The position numbers and the translations under genes are program-made. This document shows positions 18,901-27,524 of a stretch of DNA of 37,383 nucleotides, one piece after another; positions within the stretch are counted from its first letter, which is position 1; each line of letters begins with the position of its first letter. Origin of the DNA: Bacteroidales bacterium (GTDB lineage: Bacteria > Bacteroidota > Bacteroidia > Bacteroidales > P3); contig WQWA01000019.1 in assembly GCA_009785505.1 (NCBI GenBank), forward strand, positions 1 through 37,383. The letters are read 5' to 3'. Below the pieces are notes generated by a model. The model ran no database searches and was not told the origin of the DNA. It saw nothing but the letters and a program-made list of their open reading frames with translations.

Positions 18901-19264
18901 AAACGTATCTACCGTCGGGAGAAAAAGTTTGTAATCTTTCATTTCCGGAGTGCGTTGTTAATCTTCGCGGTGTACCGCCTTCGGCAGGCATTATAAACAC
19001 ATCTTGACTTCCGTAACGATTAGAATTAAATGCAATCCATTGTCCGTCCGGCGACCATCTCGGATTGAAGTTATAAGCCGGATTAGATGTTAGCTGCACG
19101 GCACGACCACCGTCAATTCCAACTTTGAAAATATCGCCTTTGTACATAAAAGCGATTTGCGTGCCGTCAGGCGAAATACTCGGATAGCGAACCCAAGACA
19201 CATTAGTTTGTGCAAATCCCAAATACGAAAGGGATAATAGAGCAAAGAATAGGATTTTTTTCAT
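15998..19264 (-). CDS. Tricorn-like serine protease (S41), exported
   Basis: A 1088-residue tricorn-type protease with a signal peptide (ILFFALLSLSYLGFAQ). Residues 20-330 and about 330-640 hold WD40-like beta-propeller repeats (SISPDGTQIAF, WSPDGQWIAF, FAPNGREVAFL). A C1 region, a PDZ domain (about 790-860) and an S41 catalytic domain follow. Likely catalytic residues are His756 (ASHTGS), Ser977 in EASYSNAHG and Glu1035 in NFLENLQLYPDY; these match the tricorn order His, Ser, Glu. Tricorn proteins cut peptides into short pieces; with a signal peptide this one probably works in the periplasm. There is no T9SS sorting domain. The gene has its own promoter, which overlaps the terminator of the gene upstream. 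Confidence 0.9.
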   Translation of the reverse strand: MKKILFFALLSLSYLGFAQTNVSWVRYPSISPDGTQIAFMYKGDIFKVGIDGGRAVQLTSNPAYNFNPRWSPDGQWIAFNSNRYGSQDVFIMPAEGGTPRRLTTHSGNERLQTFSPDGRYVYFTANIQHPASFTHFPAGWAVQLFRVSVEGGRPFMVLPNAMNRVDISNDGNFLVYEHIVGGENEWRKHQTSAVSRDLWKYNFTTREFTQLTDYPFDNRNPVLSQDGQTVYFMSERAGSFNIWRAPINNPSAAVQVTNHENHPVRFVSISNNGTLCYTFNGFVHVLPPNGQPRQIQIDVFRDSETVRTQFVTTGATEAVFSPNGREVALVVRGDVYVTSVEFETTVRITNTPGTERWVSWAPDGRSLVFASEQQGNWTIKIARNAAENEPYFFSSNNIVVEHLVNDDNFVDFQPAFAPNGREVAFLRNRTQIHVIDLQTRRIRQVTDGSQNFSASDGSQTFSWSPNSEWIVLTFMGTVPRHPFLDIGLVSAQGGPIINLTNSGYMQSAPRFAMHGNVILFSSDRFGMRSHASWGSQRDVFGVFLTQEALDRFRMSREDVALYNERHRLATGSARRPDTVMPDIQLRNIENRIERLTIHSTDLGGFAITPDGERLFYFARVERGFDLWMRDFTNNETRLVQRLNLQGGGASLQICPRGERLLVSAGGNIFTLDVRNTQNRTNVTFRAQVDTDPFDRREEIFKHVWRTVDAMFYREDLHGVDWDAMMKHYAQFLPHINNYWDFAQLLSEFLGELNASHTGSTFNPPAGNQVQTGRVGLLFDLITRERGLRVEEVLANGPFDNARSRVRAGHYLTRINGVEITENTDFFALLNGTIGREVTFTFRDGRNEYTERIRPIAAGANTNPAAENGMLYQRWVRNQRDRVAQLSNGRLGFVHVQGMNDDAYRTVWSEMFGLNYGKEGIIIDVRFNGGGRMHECLEVLMSGTKYLEQVPRGQKINNQPTRRWLRPSVMLQNEASYSNAHGTPWVYREMGIGKLVGMPVPGTMTTVWWTNFSYPQGLRYGIPIAGFIDRHGNFLENLQLYPDYQVRNEPGILWQNRDQQVEEAVRVLLQEVDNFVDPWRDFDYNNRQR

Positions 19265-19294
19265 AGCTATTAGTTTTTATTTTGTTTTACTGCG

Positions 19295-19325
19295 CAAAGG
19301 TACGAAAAAAAAACGAAACATCAAA
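19295..19325 (-). promoter_or_regulatory. Promoter of the tricorn gene, inside a terminator
   Basis: Minus-strand -33 TTTG (19322-19325) lies in the 6-nt loop of the terminator hairpin at 19305-19342. After a 19-bp spacer comes -7 TACCTTTG (19295-19302). The start would be near 19290, about 26 nt before the ATG. Confidence 0.75.
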
Positions 19326-19342
19326 GTGTTTCGTTTTTTTTT
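19305..19342 (-). terminator. Terminator after the metalloprotease gene
   Basis: A perfect inverted repeat with 16-bp arms (19305-19320 and 19327-19342): nine A, then CGAAACA, a 6-nt loop, TGTTTCG and nine T. It begins 1 bp after the stop codon of the gene at 19344. Because it has an A-run on one side and a T-run on the other, it could work in both directions. Confidence 0.8.
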
Positions 19343-19343
19343 G

Positions 19344-21128
19344 TTAGCGCCATACGATGATTTGGTGCTTCTCTATTTCGCCTCCATGCTCGATATGTAG
19401 GTAATACGTGCCTTCGGGTAGTTGCGACACATCGAATTGGATTGTGCTTGCTTGGGTTCGCTGTTGGCGGACGACTATGCCGTGAGCATTGAGCAAGCGG
19501 ATATTAAAGGCTGTTTCCGCAGAGATTCGTGTTCTAAACACATCGGCTTCTCGTGGCGTGAGGTCGATGATTAGCACATCGGAAACAGGGTTTGGGTGGG
19601 GTGTAAATATGAAATTCCATGGTCGGTCGCAAGTACAATCACCATCTGGCGGGCAATCACAAATAGGAGGCTCGCAAAAATCCATTATAGTTTTAGTCAT
19701 AACAACGTCTCCAATAACGTTTCTAACTGTTGCCGTGAGTACTCCTTGATGGGCCCAACCCGGGTTTAAGACAGTGACATTTGTCCAATTTCCTGTAGCT
19801 GGTGAAACTGAAAATAAGTTTGCTGGGGTTACGCCCCATGTAACATGATGATGATGACCGCCCGGGATGTTTATAGTAAATATCCCAGAGTTGCAAACTG
19901 CCATATGGCCACAAACAGTTATCAAATACCTTCTGTTTGCTCGAATAAACATGTTTATTTCAATTCTTGACTGCTGGCAAAACCACAAATTTGTTGAAGG
20001 GAAAATGGATAATTGTGGACACATGATAGAACGGTCAAAGAAATCGTCACAGCCACAAGTATTTGTCGAGGGATGCCCAGCATTCAGATTGTGTCCGATT
20101 TCATGAGCAACAATTTCATGTAGTCTATTACTGTGATTTACATGTCCACTTAGAGCGTAGGCCCAATTATTGTTTGCATTTCCGTTGATCTGCCCTACAA
20201 AAGCATATCCTAGGTAATTCAGATTTTTATTTGTAAATAAATGTGCAATATTTCTTTCGACACTCCTTCTGTTAGCGTTCCAATAATTCCGAAATTCATT
20301 TAAAAGCGTTCCCGCATTTGTTGAAGTGTACAGGTGGTTTGGTCTGTTCACGACAGCCTGAAAAGTAATCATAAATCTCATGCCAAAGGCTGATTGATAA
20401 ACCCCTTCTACCATATTTAAGATTGAACGAATATGATTATTGGTGTTGCTCCCGTGTAGTTGATAAAATTCAAAATCGGCATCGGTTGCTATTCGCAAAA
20501 TATAAGCACACGGAGGGGGAGTGTCTAGAGCATGTGAAGCAATCTCGTTTCCACCATCGCTGGACACTATTAAGGCGTCATTGATAAAATCAAATTCTCT
20601 TTCTGTGGCAATAACATCCCAACTTTTATACACAATAAAACGTCTGTCATCAGCGTTTCGTGTATAATCTCTGGCAGATCTTATCATATAATGATAATTT
20701 TCGCCTAGTATTACTCCAAAAAATGTATTTTCGTCAATGGTAAATCGTGCAACTCTGCCGTCTGATGTTTCGCCTTTGAACGTATTTAAGACAAAATTAT
20801 TACATTCAAATTCGCCCTCATCTGTAACGACTACTTGCCTAAAACTAGGTGCACGCATATCGTTGACCACCATATCAAATGTCCAGCTTAAATTATCATT
20901 GATACGAATTTGGAATAAAGCACTTTTGTTTGTATGGAGTTCGTTTAATAGTTCTCTTTTATCCATCGTAAAAACAGTATAGGCGCTCAAATACTGGTCA
21001 AAAGCACTAACGCTTCTTCCCGACATTTCTGTCGTTTGTGTTTAGATAGGTACAACAATTTGAGCATTCATTTTTCCTACACATAGTGCAACTATGAATA
21101 TTATCAAGTATGTAAACTTTATTTTCAT
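19344..21128 (-). pseudogene. T9SS-sorted zinc metalloprotease interrupted after its signal peptide
   Basis: From the ATG at 21126-21128 the frame reads a clear signal peptide (MKIKFTYLIIFIVALCVG, then KMNAQIVVPI) and hits a TAA at 21042-21044. The same frame continues for five codons to an ATG (21024-21026) and then stays open for 560 residues. That part has a propeptide-like region, a reprolysin-type zinc site (HEIGHNLNAGH, His308, His312, His318 counted from 21026), a Met-turn (IMCPQ, Met335), an Ig/PKD-like segment (about 370-440), a Cys-rich linker and a T9SS sorting domain (HPNPVSDVLIIDL to KHQIIVWR). Without the stop the product would be 594 residues. Translation from 21026 would lack an export signal, so the gene is probably inactivated unless the stop is read through or is a sequence error. 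It follows the lipoprotein at 21171-21851 by 42 bp, likely in one transcript. Confidence 0.75.
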
Positions 21129-21170
21129 TTTTTGTTTTTTAACTAATAAAGTGATGTAATTTAATTTTGA

Positions 21171-21851
21171 TTATGGTCTCGAATTCAAGATCCTTTGCAA
21201 TATCTCATCAAATTCTTCTCGTGGCATTTCAGTTATATAACGTTTCTCTTCCCAATCAATTAATAGCTGTCTAGCAAATACAGAATTTCCTGATAGTTTA
21301 ACAACGGAAGGAGTGCAGCTGAGAGTACGAAAATCTCCGGGACCTTCAATCCATTGAGATCGCCTTTCTGCCGGTATGCAACACATATTCATCGTAGCCT
21401 CTACTCTTTCTTTGCATACAGGGGCTAAAAGCATAAGTAATGTGTCGCCAACTTTCCAATCTATAGTTAGCCAATCCAACCTATTGTCAGACATGAAAAA
21501 ATAAGAATACCTTCCTGCTCCCCATACTGTAAGTGTATTGAGGCTTTGCAGAAAATTTCCTTTCAAGTCTTCAATGAATTTGATTTTTAAACCACGTTGT
21601 TTGATTGCGTCTAAAACCTCTCCCTTAATCAGAAAAACACCTTCTTCTATTCTGTAAGAGAGCCATGGATGTTCGTCAAGGTCTGGTAATAAAATTTCTG
21701 AAAGACCACTAATAAACGAGTTTGGTGCGCACATCCCTGCACTCGCATTCATGAGTTCTTGGCATCTGCATTCGGATTTGCAGGAAACCAATACTCCTGC
21801 CAACATCAGCAATACCGCTGAAAGTACTGTGATTTTTAGAATAGTTTTCAT
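21171..21851 (-). CDS. Lipoprotein of unknown function
   Basis: A 226-residue protein with a lipoprotein signal (LLMLAGVLVSC, Cys24), followed at once by a Cys-rich start (KSECRCQ). More cysteines occur later (MCAPNS, APVCKE, NMCCIPAE), which suggests disulfide bonds outside the cytoplasm. The C-terminal third contains LLIDWEEKRYITEMP. No family was recognised. The ATG at 21849-21851 is preferred over the upstream extension, which crosses the promoter. It lies upstream of the interrupted metalloprotease and probably shares its transcript, so an accessory or inhibitor role is possible but unsupported. Confidence 0.6.
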   Translation of the reverse strand: MKTILKITVLSAVLLMLAGVLVSCKSECRCQELMNASAGMCAPNSFISGLSEILLPDLDEHPWLSYRIEEGVFLIKGEVLDAIKQRGLKIKFIEDLKGNFLQSLNTLTVWGAGRYSYFFMSDNRLDWLTIDWKVGDTLLMLLAPVCKERVEATMNMCCIPAERRSQWIEGPGDFRTLSCTPSVVKLSGNSVFARQLLIDWEEKRYITEMPREEFDEILQRILNSRP

Positions 21852-21883
21852 GGCTTCTAAATTTTTAAAATTGTTAACCTCCG

Positions 21884-21915
21884 CAAAGGTATGAAAAAAA
21901 AATGAAACACGCAAA
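21884..21915 (-). promoter_or_regulatory. Promoter of the lipoprotein-metalloprotease unit
   Basis: Minus-strand -33 TTTG (21912-21915), 20-bp spacer, -7 TACCTTTG (21884-21891). The start is predicted near 21879, 28 nt before the ATG. Confidence 0.75.
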
Positions 21916-21920
21916 TTTTC

Positions 21921-21937
21921 ATTAACATATTGTTAAT
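21921..21937. promoter_or_regulatory. Palindrome just upstream of the lipoprotein promoter
   Basis: ATTAACA-TAT-TGTTAAT, a perfect 7-bp inverted repeat ending 5 bp upstream of the -33 box. It could be an operator, or a weak stem after recO; the T-run needed for a terminator is poor. Confidence 0.3.
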
Positions 21938-21989
21938 AAAATATTACTTCGGTGCCAACCGAGAACCCCAGCCTACGGGGTAGTTTTAG

Positions 21990-22556
21990 CTACCGTAACA
22001 CTTCATGCAAGACCATATGCGATTTTATCGGCAAAAAATTCGGTATGTGTTGTCCGTAGTATTCTAAAATGGAATGAAGATTGTTAAACGGCTGATTTTC
22101 AATCGGGCGAACACCCAAATAATCCGTCAGATCATTCAAAAAAATCAAATGAAAATTGTTGCAGGGATCCTTTGTACTGTCAAGTGAAATAAGCGAATTG
22201 TAAACAAACTCAAACAGTTCATCATCTGCCTGTGAAAAACACAAAATTTTACTCAAAACTTCCGACAGAAACACAAAAATACTGTGCTTTTCAATCGTAT
22301 TTGAAATGTTTGAATAATGATACAACGCACGTGCATCTTTGAAATTTAGAAGCTCGGACTTGCTGTGTTCGGGCAACTCTACTTCGATTAAAGACAGCGG
22401 TTGAAAGAGCGAAATTTTTCCTTTGTTTTTAGATGAACGAAATCCTTTTATGATGAACGATTGCAAACCGGAATGTTCTGTAAAAACACGAACAATAAGA
22501 CTTGTTTCGCCGTATTTCAAATGACTTAACACAATGCCGCGTGTTCGAATATACAT
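21990..22556 (-). CDS. recO: DNA repair protein RecO, short form
   Basis: A 188-residue RecO-like protein. The N-terminal OB-fold is clear (RTRGIVLSHLKYGETSLIVR, VFTEHSGLQSFIIKG), followed by the helical region (KILCFSQADDELFEFVYNSL). RecO helps load RecA onto SSB-coated DNA with RecR. Usual length is about 230-250 residues; here the segment after YLGVRPIEN is shortened, and the end (KSHMVLHEVLR) looks like the normal family end, so the loss is internal. The gene starts 3 bp after porZ and probably shares its transcript. Confidence 0.8.
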   Translation of the reverse strand: MYIRTRGIVLSHLKYGETSLIVRVFTEHSGLQSFIIKGFRSSKNKGKISLFQPLSLIEVELPEHSKSELLNFKDARALYHYSNISNTIEKHSIFVFLSEVLSKILCFSQADDELFEFVYNSLISLDSTKDPCNNFHLIFLNDLTDYLGVRPIENQPFNNLHSILEYYGQHIPNFLPIKSHMVLHEVLR

Positions 22557-22559
22557 GAT

Positions 22560-24929
22560 CTATCTGTTAAAGAAAATTCTACCGACAGAACCGACAGAGC
22601 CGTCAGCGTTGGTTGCAAATATTAGGTAAACGCCGGGTCTTACACGCTGACCGTTTCTGGTCTTGCCGTTCCAAGTTACCATTCCACCTCTTGCTGTGGT
22701 TTCAAACACAAGAACACCGCTCACATCCGTAATGCGGACATGTGCATTTTCAACCAACCCTTGAATGGAGATTTCTCCTGTAAAATCAGCACGAACAGGA
22801 TTCGGGATAACCACAATGTTTTGTTCGGTTCTACTTCCAACGGTTGCATCTCCACCATACGACATCAGACCTCTGTCGGTTCCGATGTACACGGTTCCAG
22901 TTCGTGGATTTATCGCCAAAGCTGTGATTGTATTAGAATTTAGCGGACTATTTTGAGCCGTGAAATGTCGAAGCATCTCTCTTCCGTCGGCAGACATCAG
23001 AAACACACCACTTGATGAAGTTCCGATCCATTTTCGATCTGCTCCGTCAACTGCAATTGCGGTTACATTCTCGTTTTCAAGCAGTGGACGTCCTGCATAA
23101 TTGATCGTTCTAAACTCTACGGTTGATTCCAAACCGACAGGATTATTAAACAATTGTCTTGATGTGAAATTTACCAAAATCCCTCTATCCGTACCGATCC
23201 AAACATAACCTCTTCGATCTTCAACTAAGGCATTAATCACTGTGATTTGCTGGTCATTTCCACGATTTAAGTTTGCTCTCAATGCTTCAAAACCAGTACT
23301 ATTGTTGGCTTCTCTAAAAAATACCAGCCCGCCCCATCGGGTCCGAATCCAAAGTTGATTGTGATAATCGACAATAAATTCCTTTGCATCTGACGTAGGA
23401 TTTGGTATGATGAGATGCCCCAAATCAAAGGCTGTCCATTCGCCTGCAGCTGTCCGCCTGTGCAAATGTTTTTCACCTCTTGTCATGGTTGCCCAAAGTT
23501 GGTTTCTTCTGTCGAAATTTACATCTCCGATGCGAGTTCTATAAGTCCATCCGTCCCAAAAAGGTCTCAAAGTGCTGTTTGTGCTATCAAAAATTGTTGC
23601 AGTGCCATCGGCATTGCGTTGAACAAGTCCTGCATCCCATGAAGCTGCAACAAAAACATTCGGATTTCTTGGATCTTCAGCAACCGAAATTGCATCCGCA
23701 AACCGTCGAGGGAGGCGGCGGTAGTTGAATAGCCCCCAGTTTCCATCTCGGAAATAATCAACCGCAAAAAGCAACCAGCCCGGCGACCAATCAGTTGCAT
23801 TTACACTGCCATTTGCGGCATACAATGTTGTCAAACTATGAGTCAGCGAATAAACACTGTTGCTCGCCGGCCCCCGTGGTAAAATCCGACCCGTATGTCC
23901 CCAATTTGAAGTAAATCGAAGCAGTCCGTCAAATCCGTTTGAAATCCAAAAAATATTTTCGGAATCTATTTCAAAATCTACCAACCCCCAAAAATCAAAT
24001 TCTTGAGGACCACTGCCATATCTGCGTAAAACTTGAAAATCGGAGTCAAATTCACGAATTTCAAAAAGAGTATAATAGTACGGCTCCGGTCTTTCAAGAT
24101 TTCTTCGAAGCTGAAACAGGCGATTGTTTGTGATTTTGATTTTACTCGTGGGAATAGTATCTAAAATATGCCATTGATTTTCGGAATCACGCCGCCAAAT
24201 TGTATCGCGAACATCGTCATCCACTATTGAACGTTGATGAACAATCAAATTACCGTTCCAAAGAGATACACTTTCAAGCGGGCGGGCTTTCTGTGAACTC
24301 ACAGGAACTAACTCCCATTCTCGAAAATTACTTAGCCGCCGAGAACGCCGGTATGCCCTTTTCAAACCATTTTCGGTTGCGGCAAAAATCGAATCATTGC
24401 TAAACGCAATATCTCTAACTTGCAGATGCGAATTATTTTCGCCGATAAAGTATGTTTCCGAAATCTCTCGTCGAGAAAGATTCACTACAACAATGCCGAA
24501 ATCGGTACAAAGAAAGACTCTTTGGCTATTTTCAACGATAATTTTATTGATTCTTTTGCTTCCCGGCGTCTGCCAGCGTTGTAAATCGGGGATATTGACA
24601 ACTCTACCGTTTTGAAGAATCAAATCAATGTTGCCATCTTCATAACCTACGATTTGAATTCGCGTTGAAGGGTCGTAGGCAGAAGCCGTAATTCCAACGC
24701 CGCTCAAGCCCTGTACTGTTGTTTTCCGCCGAATGCTGTTTTCTCTCGGATTGAAAAAAAACAACCCATTTTCGGTTACGCCGCTAATTTCATTTTGCAA
24801 AACGACAATTGACAAAACATTATTGTAGGAATAATGATCCTGCCATCGCCCTACCCCGCTTCGTTGAGAAAAAACAAGCAGAGGGCAAAACCAAAAAACA
24901 AATTGAAAGATATTTTTTAGACCGTTCAT
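22560..24929 (-). CDS. porZ: PorZ-like T9SS beta-propeller protein
   Basis: A 789-residue exported protein with signal peptide (residues 1-21), two beta-propellers built of two-component-regulator-like repeats (GVTENGLFFFN, ATENGLKRAY, IGTDRGILVNF, IGTSSSGVFLM, IGTDRGLMSYGG) and a C-terminal T9SS sorting-like domain (VIPNPVRADFTGEISIQGL to GVYLIFATNADG). This order and length match PorZ, a surface part of the T9SS attachment complex with PorU, PorV and PorQ, which processes sorted proteins and joins them to lipopolysaccharide. It stands directly upstream of recO, an arrangement I recall from other Bacteroidota. Its presence supports a working T9SS for the sorted proteins in this window. Confidence 0.85.
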   Translation of the reverse strand: MNGLKNIFQFVFWFCPLLVFSQRSGVGRWQDHYSYNNVLSIVVLQNEISGVTENGLFFFNPRENSIRRKTTVQGLSGVGITASAYDPSTRIQIVGYEDGNIDLILQNGRVVNIPDLQRWQTPGSKRINKIIVENSQRVFLCTDFGIVVVNLSRREISETYFIGENNSHLQVRDIAFSNDSIFAATENGLKRAYRRSRRLSNFREWELVPVSSQKARPLESVSLWNGNLIVHQRSIVDDDVRDTIWRRDSENQWHILDTIPTSKIKITNNRLFQLRRNLERPEPYYYTLFEIREFDSDFQVLRRYGSGPQEFDFWGLVDFEIDSENIFWISNGFDGLLRFTSNWGHTGRILPRGPASNSVYSLTHSLTTLYAANGSVNATDWSPGWLLFAVDYFRDGNWGLFNYRRLPRRFADAISVAEDPRNPNVFVAASWDAGLVQRNADGTATIFDSTNSTLRPFWDGWTYRTRIGDVNFDRRNQLWATMTRGEKHLHRRTAAGEWTAFDLGHLIIPNPTSDAKEFIVDYHNQLWIRTRWGGLVFFREANNSTGFEALRANLNRGNDQQITVINALVEDRRGYVWIGTDRGILVNFTSRQLFNNPVGLESTVEFRTINYAGRPLLENENVTAIAVDGADRKWIGTSSSGVFLMSADGREMLRHFTAQNSPLNSNTITALAINPRTGTVYIGTDRGLMSYGGDATVGSRTEQNIVVIPNPVRADFTGEISIQGLVENAHVRITDVSGVLVFETTARGGMVTWNGKTRNGQRVRPGVYLIFATNADGSVGSVGRIFFNR

Positions 24930-24942
24930 TGCAATTTATCCG

Positions 24943-24950
24943 CAAAGATA
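24943..24950 (-). promoter_or_regulatory. -7 element of porZ-recO
   Basis: Minus-strand TATCTTTG in the 28-bp gap before porZ. No TTTG is found 20 bp upstream, where the end of the acyltransferase gene lies, so the promoter is only half matched. The start would be near 24938. Confidence 0.5.
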
Positions 24951-24957
24951 CGAAAAA

Positions 24958-26307
24958 TTATGAAAATATTGCTATCATTTGCTCTCTCTGCGCTTTCAAT
25001 TCATTCAGCAACTGAGATTTTTTCGTCAAATATCTGCAATAACGCCATTTTCCAACGGTTCGTTTGTAATGTTCAACATAAAACAGCATGATTCGCTCGG
25101 CAAACCAAATCAGCATAAGTGCGAGAAAAAATTGAACGACACTACTGCATACAAAAATTGCAATTACTATCAAAATTAAATTCTGCAAACCGCGTACCAT
25201 CGTCGATACAACATATTTTGTCGAACTCAAAAACTGCGGATCTTTAATCAATTTTTCGTATTTCCGCATCAAGGCTTGTGGCAGAAATCCCAAAATTGCA
25301 CCAACTACAGCAATCGGAAATCCAAGAAGTAAAACAGCCCAATCTTTCAAAAATTCATACCAGTGAATTTTCTTTTTTCGCAACAACCACGAGCGAATTT
25401 TTAATTTTTTCAAGCCTTCTTTGTATTTAGAAAATGTTTGTCCTAAAATTTCTATTTGCGGTTCGTTTTTTTCAGCAAACTGGTCTAATTTTTTCACTAA
25501 ATCTTGTTCAGCTTCCAAGCGTTGTTTCGGATTTTTCGGATTGCGATCAGTTGCTTCTGCATACTCATAGCCAAAATCTTCGCGAATGCCTTCAATGGTT
25601 TGATAATGCGTTTCACTGTGAATATCAATCATCAGTTTTCGCATTTCTTCGGACAATCTTTCCTGCATTTTCAAGTATGCTTTCGCAGGATTTTCCTGAT
25701 AAAGCGGGAAGAACTCTGCAACCGAAATCGGCTTGCCGTAAACAATCGTTACATCTCTGAAAAATTCTTTGGGGTCTTGCCAATTCAAGCCAACGGGAAC
25801 GATTTTCACACCGCCCTCCGCTCCGAAAGCCTCCTGTGCCTTTAAAGCCAATCGGAAAATCCCTTTTTGAAGCGTAGCAAGGCGTTTGTACGGATTAAAA
25901 ATTCCTTCAGGCATAACGCAATTAACTCTGCCTGCACGAAGCAAATGATCAATAATCTCAAATGTTTCTTGATTATTATCAAGACTGTTTCCGCCGTCAC
26001 GTTTGCGATAAATCGGTAAAATTCGCAAAAAATGCAAAATTTTTATGATGAACGGCTTATTAAAAATATCGGCACGTGCAACAAAAATAGCCTGATGTTT
26101 TTGAGTGGTTACAATTGCCATCGCGTCCATTAGTGCGTTTTGATGATTACCCGCATAAATAAACGGGCCTCTTTTAGGGATATTTTCCTTGCCAATAACG
26201 TGGGTGTGCCGATAGTATCGTTTATGATTCGGGATTGTCAAAAACAAATTGGTTAACGTGTATTTCCAATCGTTTTTTAATAATTTTTCGGTTAATGTTT
26301 TTGCCAT
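24958..26307 (-). CDS. Membrane-bound glycerophosphate acyltransferase (PlsC-like)
   Basis: A 449-residue protein. The N-terminal half is a PlsC-type acyltransferase: GNHQNALMD with His55 and Asp61, and PEG at residues 133-135 for phosphate binding. The spacing His-x5-Asp is one longer than the classic His-x4-Asp and is typical, as I recall, of a Bacteroidota subgroup with NHxNALMD. The C-terminal half is basic, then has two or three hydrophobic segments (about 320-345 and 375-405) that should anchor it in the inner membrane. It would transfer acyl chains to glycerol-phosphate lipids. The ATG at 26305-26307 is preferred to the in-frame TTG 30 bp upstream. It begins 26 bp after pncB and may be co-transcribed with it. 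Confidence 0.8.
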   Translation of the reverse strand: MAKTLTEKLLKNDWKYTLTNLFLTIPNHKRYYRHTHVIGKENIPKRGPFIYAGNHQNALMDAMAIVTTQKHQAIFVARADIFNKPFIIKILHFLRILPIYRKRDGGNSLDNNQETFEIIDHLLRAGRVNCVMPEGIFNPYKRLATLQKGIFRLALKAQEAFGAEGGVKIVPVGLNWQDPKEFFRDVTIVYGKPISVAEFFPLYQENPAKAYLKMQERLSEEMRKLMIDIHSETHYQTIEGIREDFGYEYAEATDRNPKNPKQRLEAEQDLVKKLDQFAEKNEPQIEILGQTFSKYKEGLKKLKIRSWLLRKKKIHWYEFLKDWAVLLLGFPIAVVGAILGFLPQALMRKYEKLIKDPQFLSSTKYVVSTMVRGLQNLILIVIAIFVCSSVVQFFLALMLIWFAERIMLFYVEHYKRTVGKWRYCRYLTKKSQLLNELKAQREQMIAIFS

Positions 26308-26333
26308 ATCGAAAAGTTTACAGATCAATAAAA

Positions 26334-27524
26334 TCAATATCCTCCGTCACAAATTCGCTTGAGGTATTCCAAATAATTTTTGTCGCTGCATTGTGCTTTA
26401 CTTGGCTCATCACTCAGTTTTGCAACGGGCTTACCGCCATTGGCTGTTTCCATTTTTATGACGCAATGCGTAGGACTGATCGGATTTGTCAAGTAAGAAC
26501 CTATTCCGGCAACAACGTTTATGGATTTTTTCAGTTTCCCAAAACTATTCGCTGTTTCGGCATTAACACTATCGCTGAAAATTAATGTTCTCAACTCCGG
26601 ATTTATGCCATAATCCCGATACATATTCAGCATTTTATCTGCCCATTTTTGCGGATCGCCGCTGTCGTGCCGCAAGCCCCTAAACGTGAGAGCATCTAAA
26701 TACGTGAAATCTTTCAGAAATTTATCTGTTCCCAATGTATCCGTGAGGGCGTAGCCATTATCGCCTTTGAACGTATTCTGCCACACTTCAAAAGCCTTTT
26801 TTTGGCTCATTCCCACAGGAACATCATCCAACGCTTGATGAAACATGACCCACGAATGCGCCATCGTTCCCATCGGCTTAGCACCATATTTCATAGCAAG
26901 AAAAACGTTGCTTGTCCCCATAAGGTTAACATCACGATTTTCGACCAAATTTTCCAGAAGAATGTCCTGGTAAAGCTTGTTGAATCTACGTCTTGTGCCG
27001 AACTCCATAAATGGAATTTGTATACTCTTAATCGTGGGAACTCGCTCTTTTATACTTTTTCGTAGAAAATTTTCGTCAATTTCCGGATGCATTTCTCGAC
27101 CGTATAGTTCATTGACGATAGCTAATGTAAAAATTTCGAAAAATTGCGTTGTGATTACGCAGTCTTCTTTAATTCTGATGTCGATACACGGTTCTCCGTT
27201 GACACATTGATCTATTTTGCACTCTATCAATTCTCTTCGCAATCGAAAATTACGCAAAAATTCTTTGTAGCCCCGCATATTTTTCAAATATCTGAGGTCG
27301 AAAATAAAGTGTAATTCTTCTTTTGTAAATTGCAATTCGCACAGGTAGTCTAATTGTTCGTTTATTTTCCGAACAAACTCCTCGGTTGCCGGCAATTGTT
27401 TTTTTCTATCTAAAAATCGAAACGATGCAGTTCCATTCGGATAGTTGTGAAACCATGCCGCGCCCATAGTTATGAAATATAGGTCAAGGTCGGCTAAACT
27501 TGTGATTATCGGAGAATTTTTCAT
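26334..27524 (-). CDS. pncB: Nicotinate phosphoribosyltransferase
   Basis: A 396-residue protein of the usual PncB length. It joins nicotinate to PRPP, making nicotinate mononucleotide for NAD synthesis. Motifs seen are YFITMGAAWF near the start, GTMAHSWVMFHQ with the histidine that is phosphorylated in the family, GLRHDSGDPQKWADK, TLIFSDSVNAETA and GIGSYLTNP. The ATG at 27522-27524 overlaps the TGA of pncA as ATGA, so translation is coupled. The frame is open upstream inside pncA, but the family start fits this ATG. The enzyme uses the product of the gene just before it. Confidence 0.9.
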   Translation of the reverse strand: MKNSPIITSLADLDLYFITMGAAWFHNYPNGTASFRFLDRKKQLPATEEFVRKINEQLDYLCELQFTKEELHFIFDLRYLKNMRGYKEFLRNFRLRRELIECKIDQCVNGEPCIDIRIKEDCVITTQFFEIFTLAIVNELYGREMHPEIDENFLRKSIKERVPTIKSIQIPFMEFGTRRRFNKLYQDILLENLVENRDVNLMGTSNVFLAMKYGAKPMGTMAHSWVMFHQALDDVPVGMSQKKAFEVWQNTFKGDNGYALTDTLGTDKFLKDFTYLDALTFRGLRHDSGDPQKWADKMLNMYRDYGINPELRTLIFSDSVNAETANSFGKLKKSINVVAGIGSYLTNPISPTHCVIKMETANGGKPVAKLSDEPSKAQCSDKNYLEYLKRICDGGY

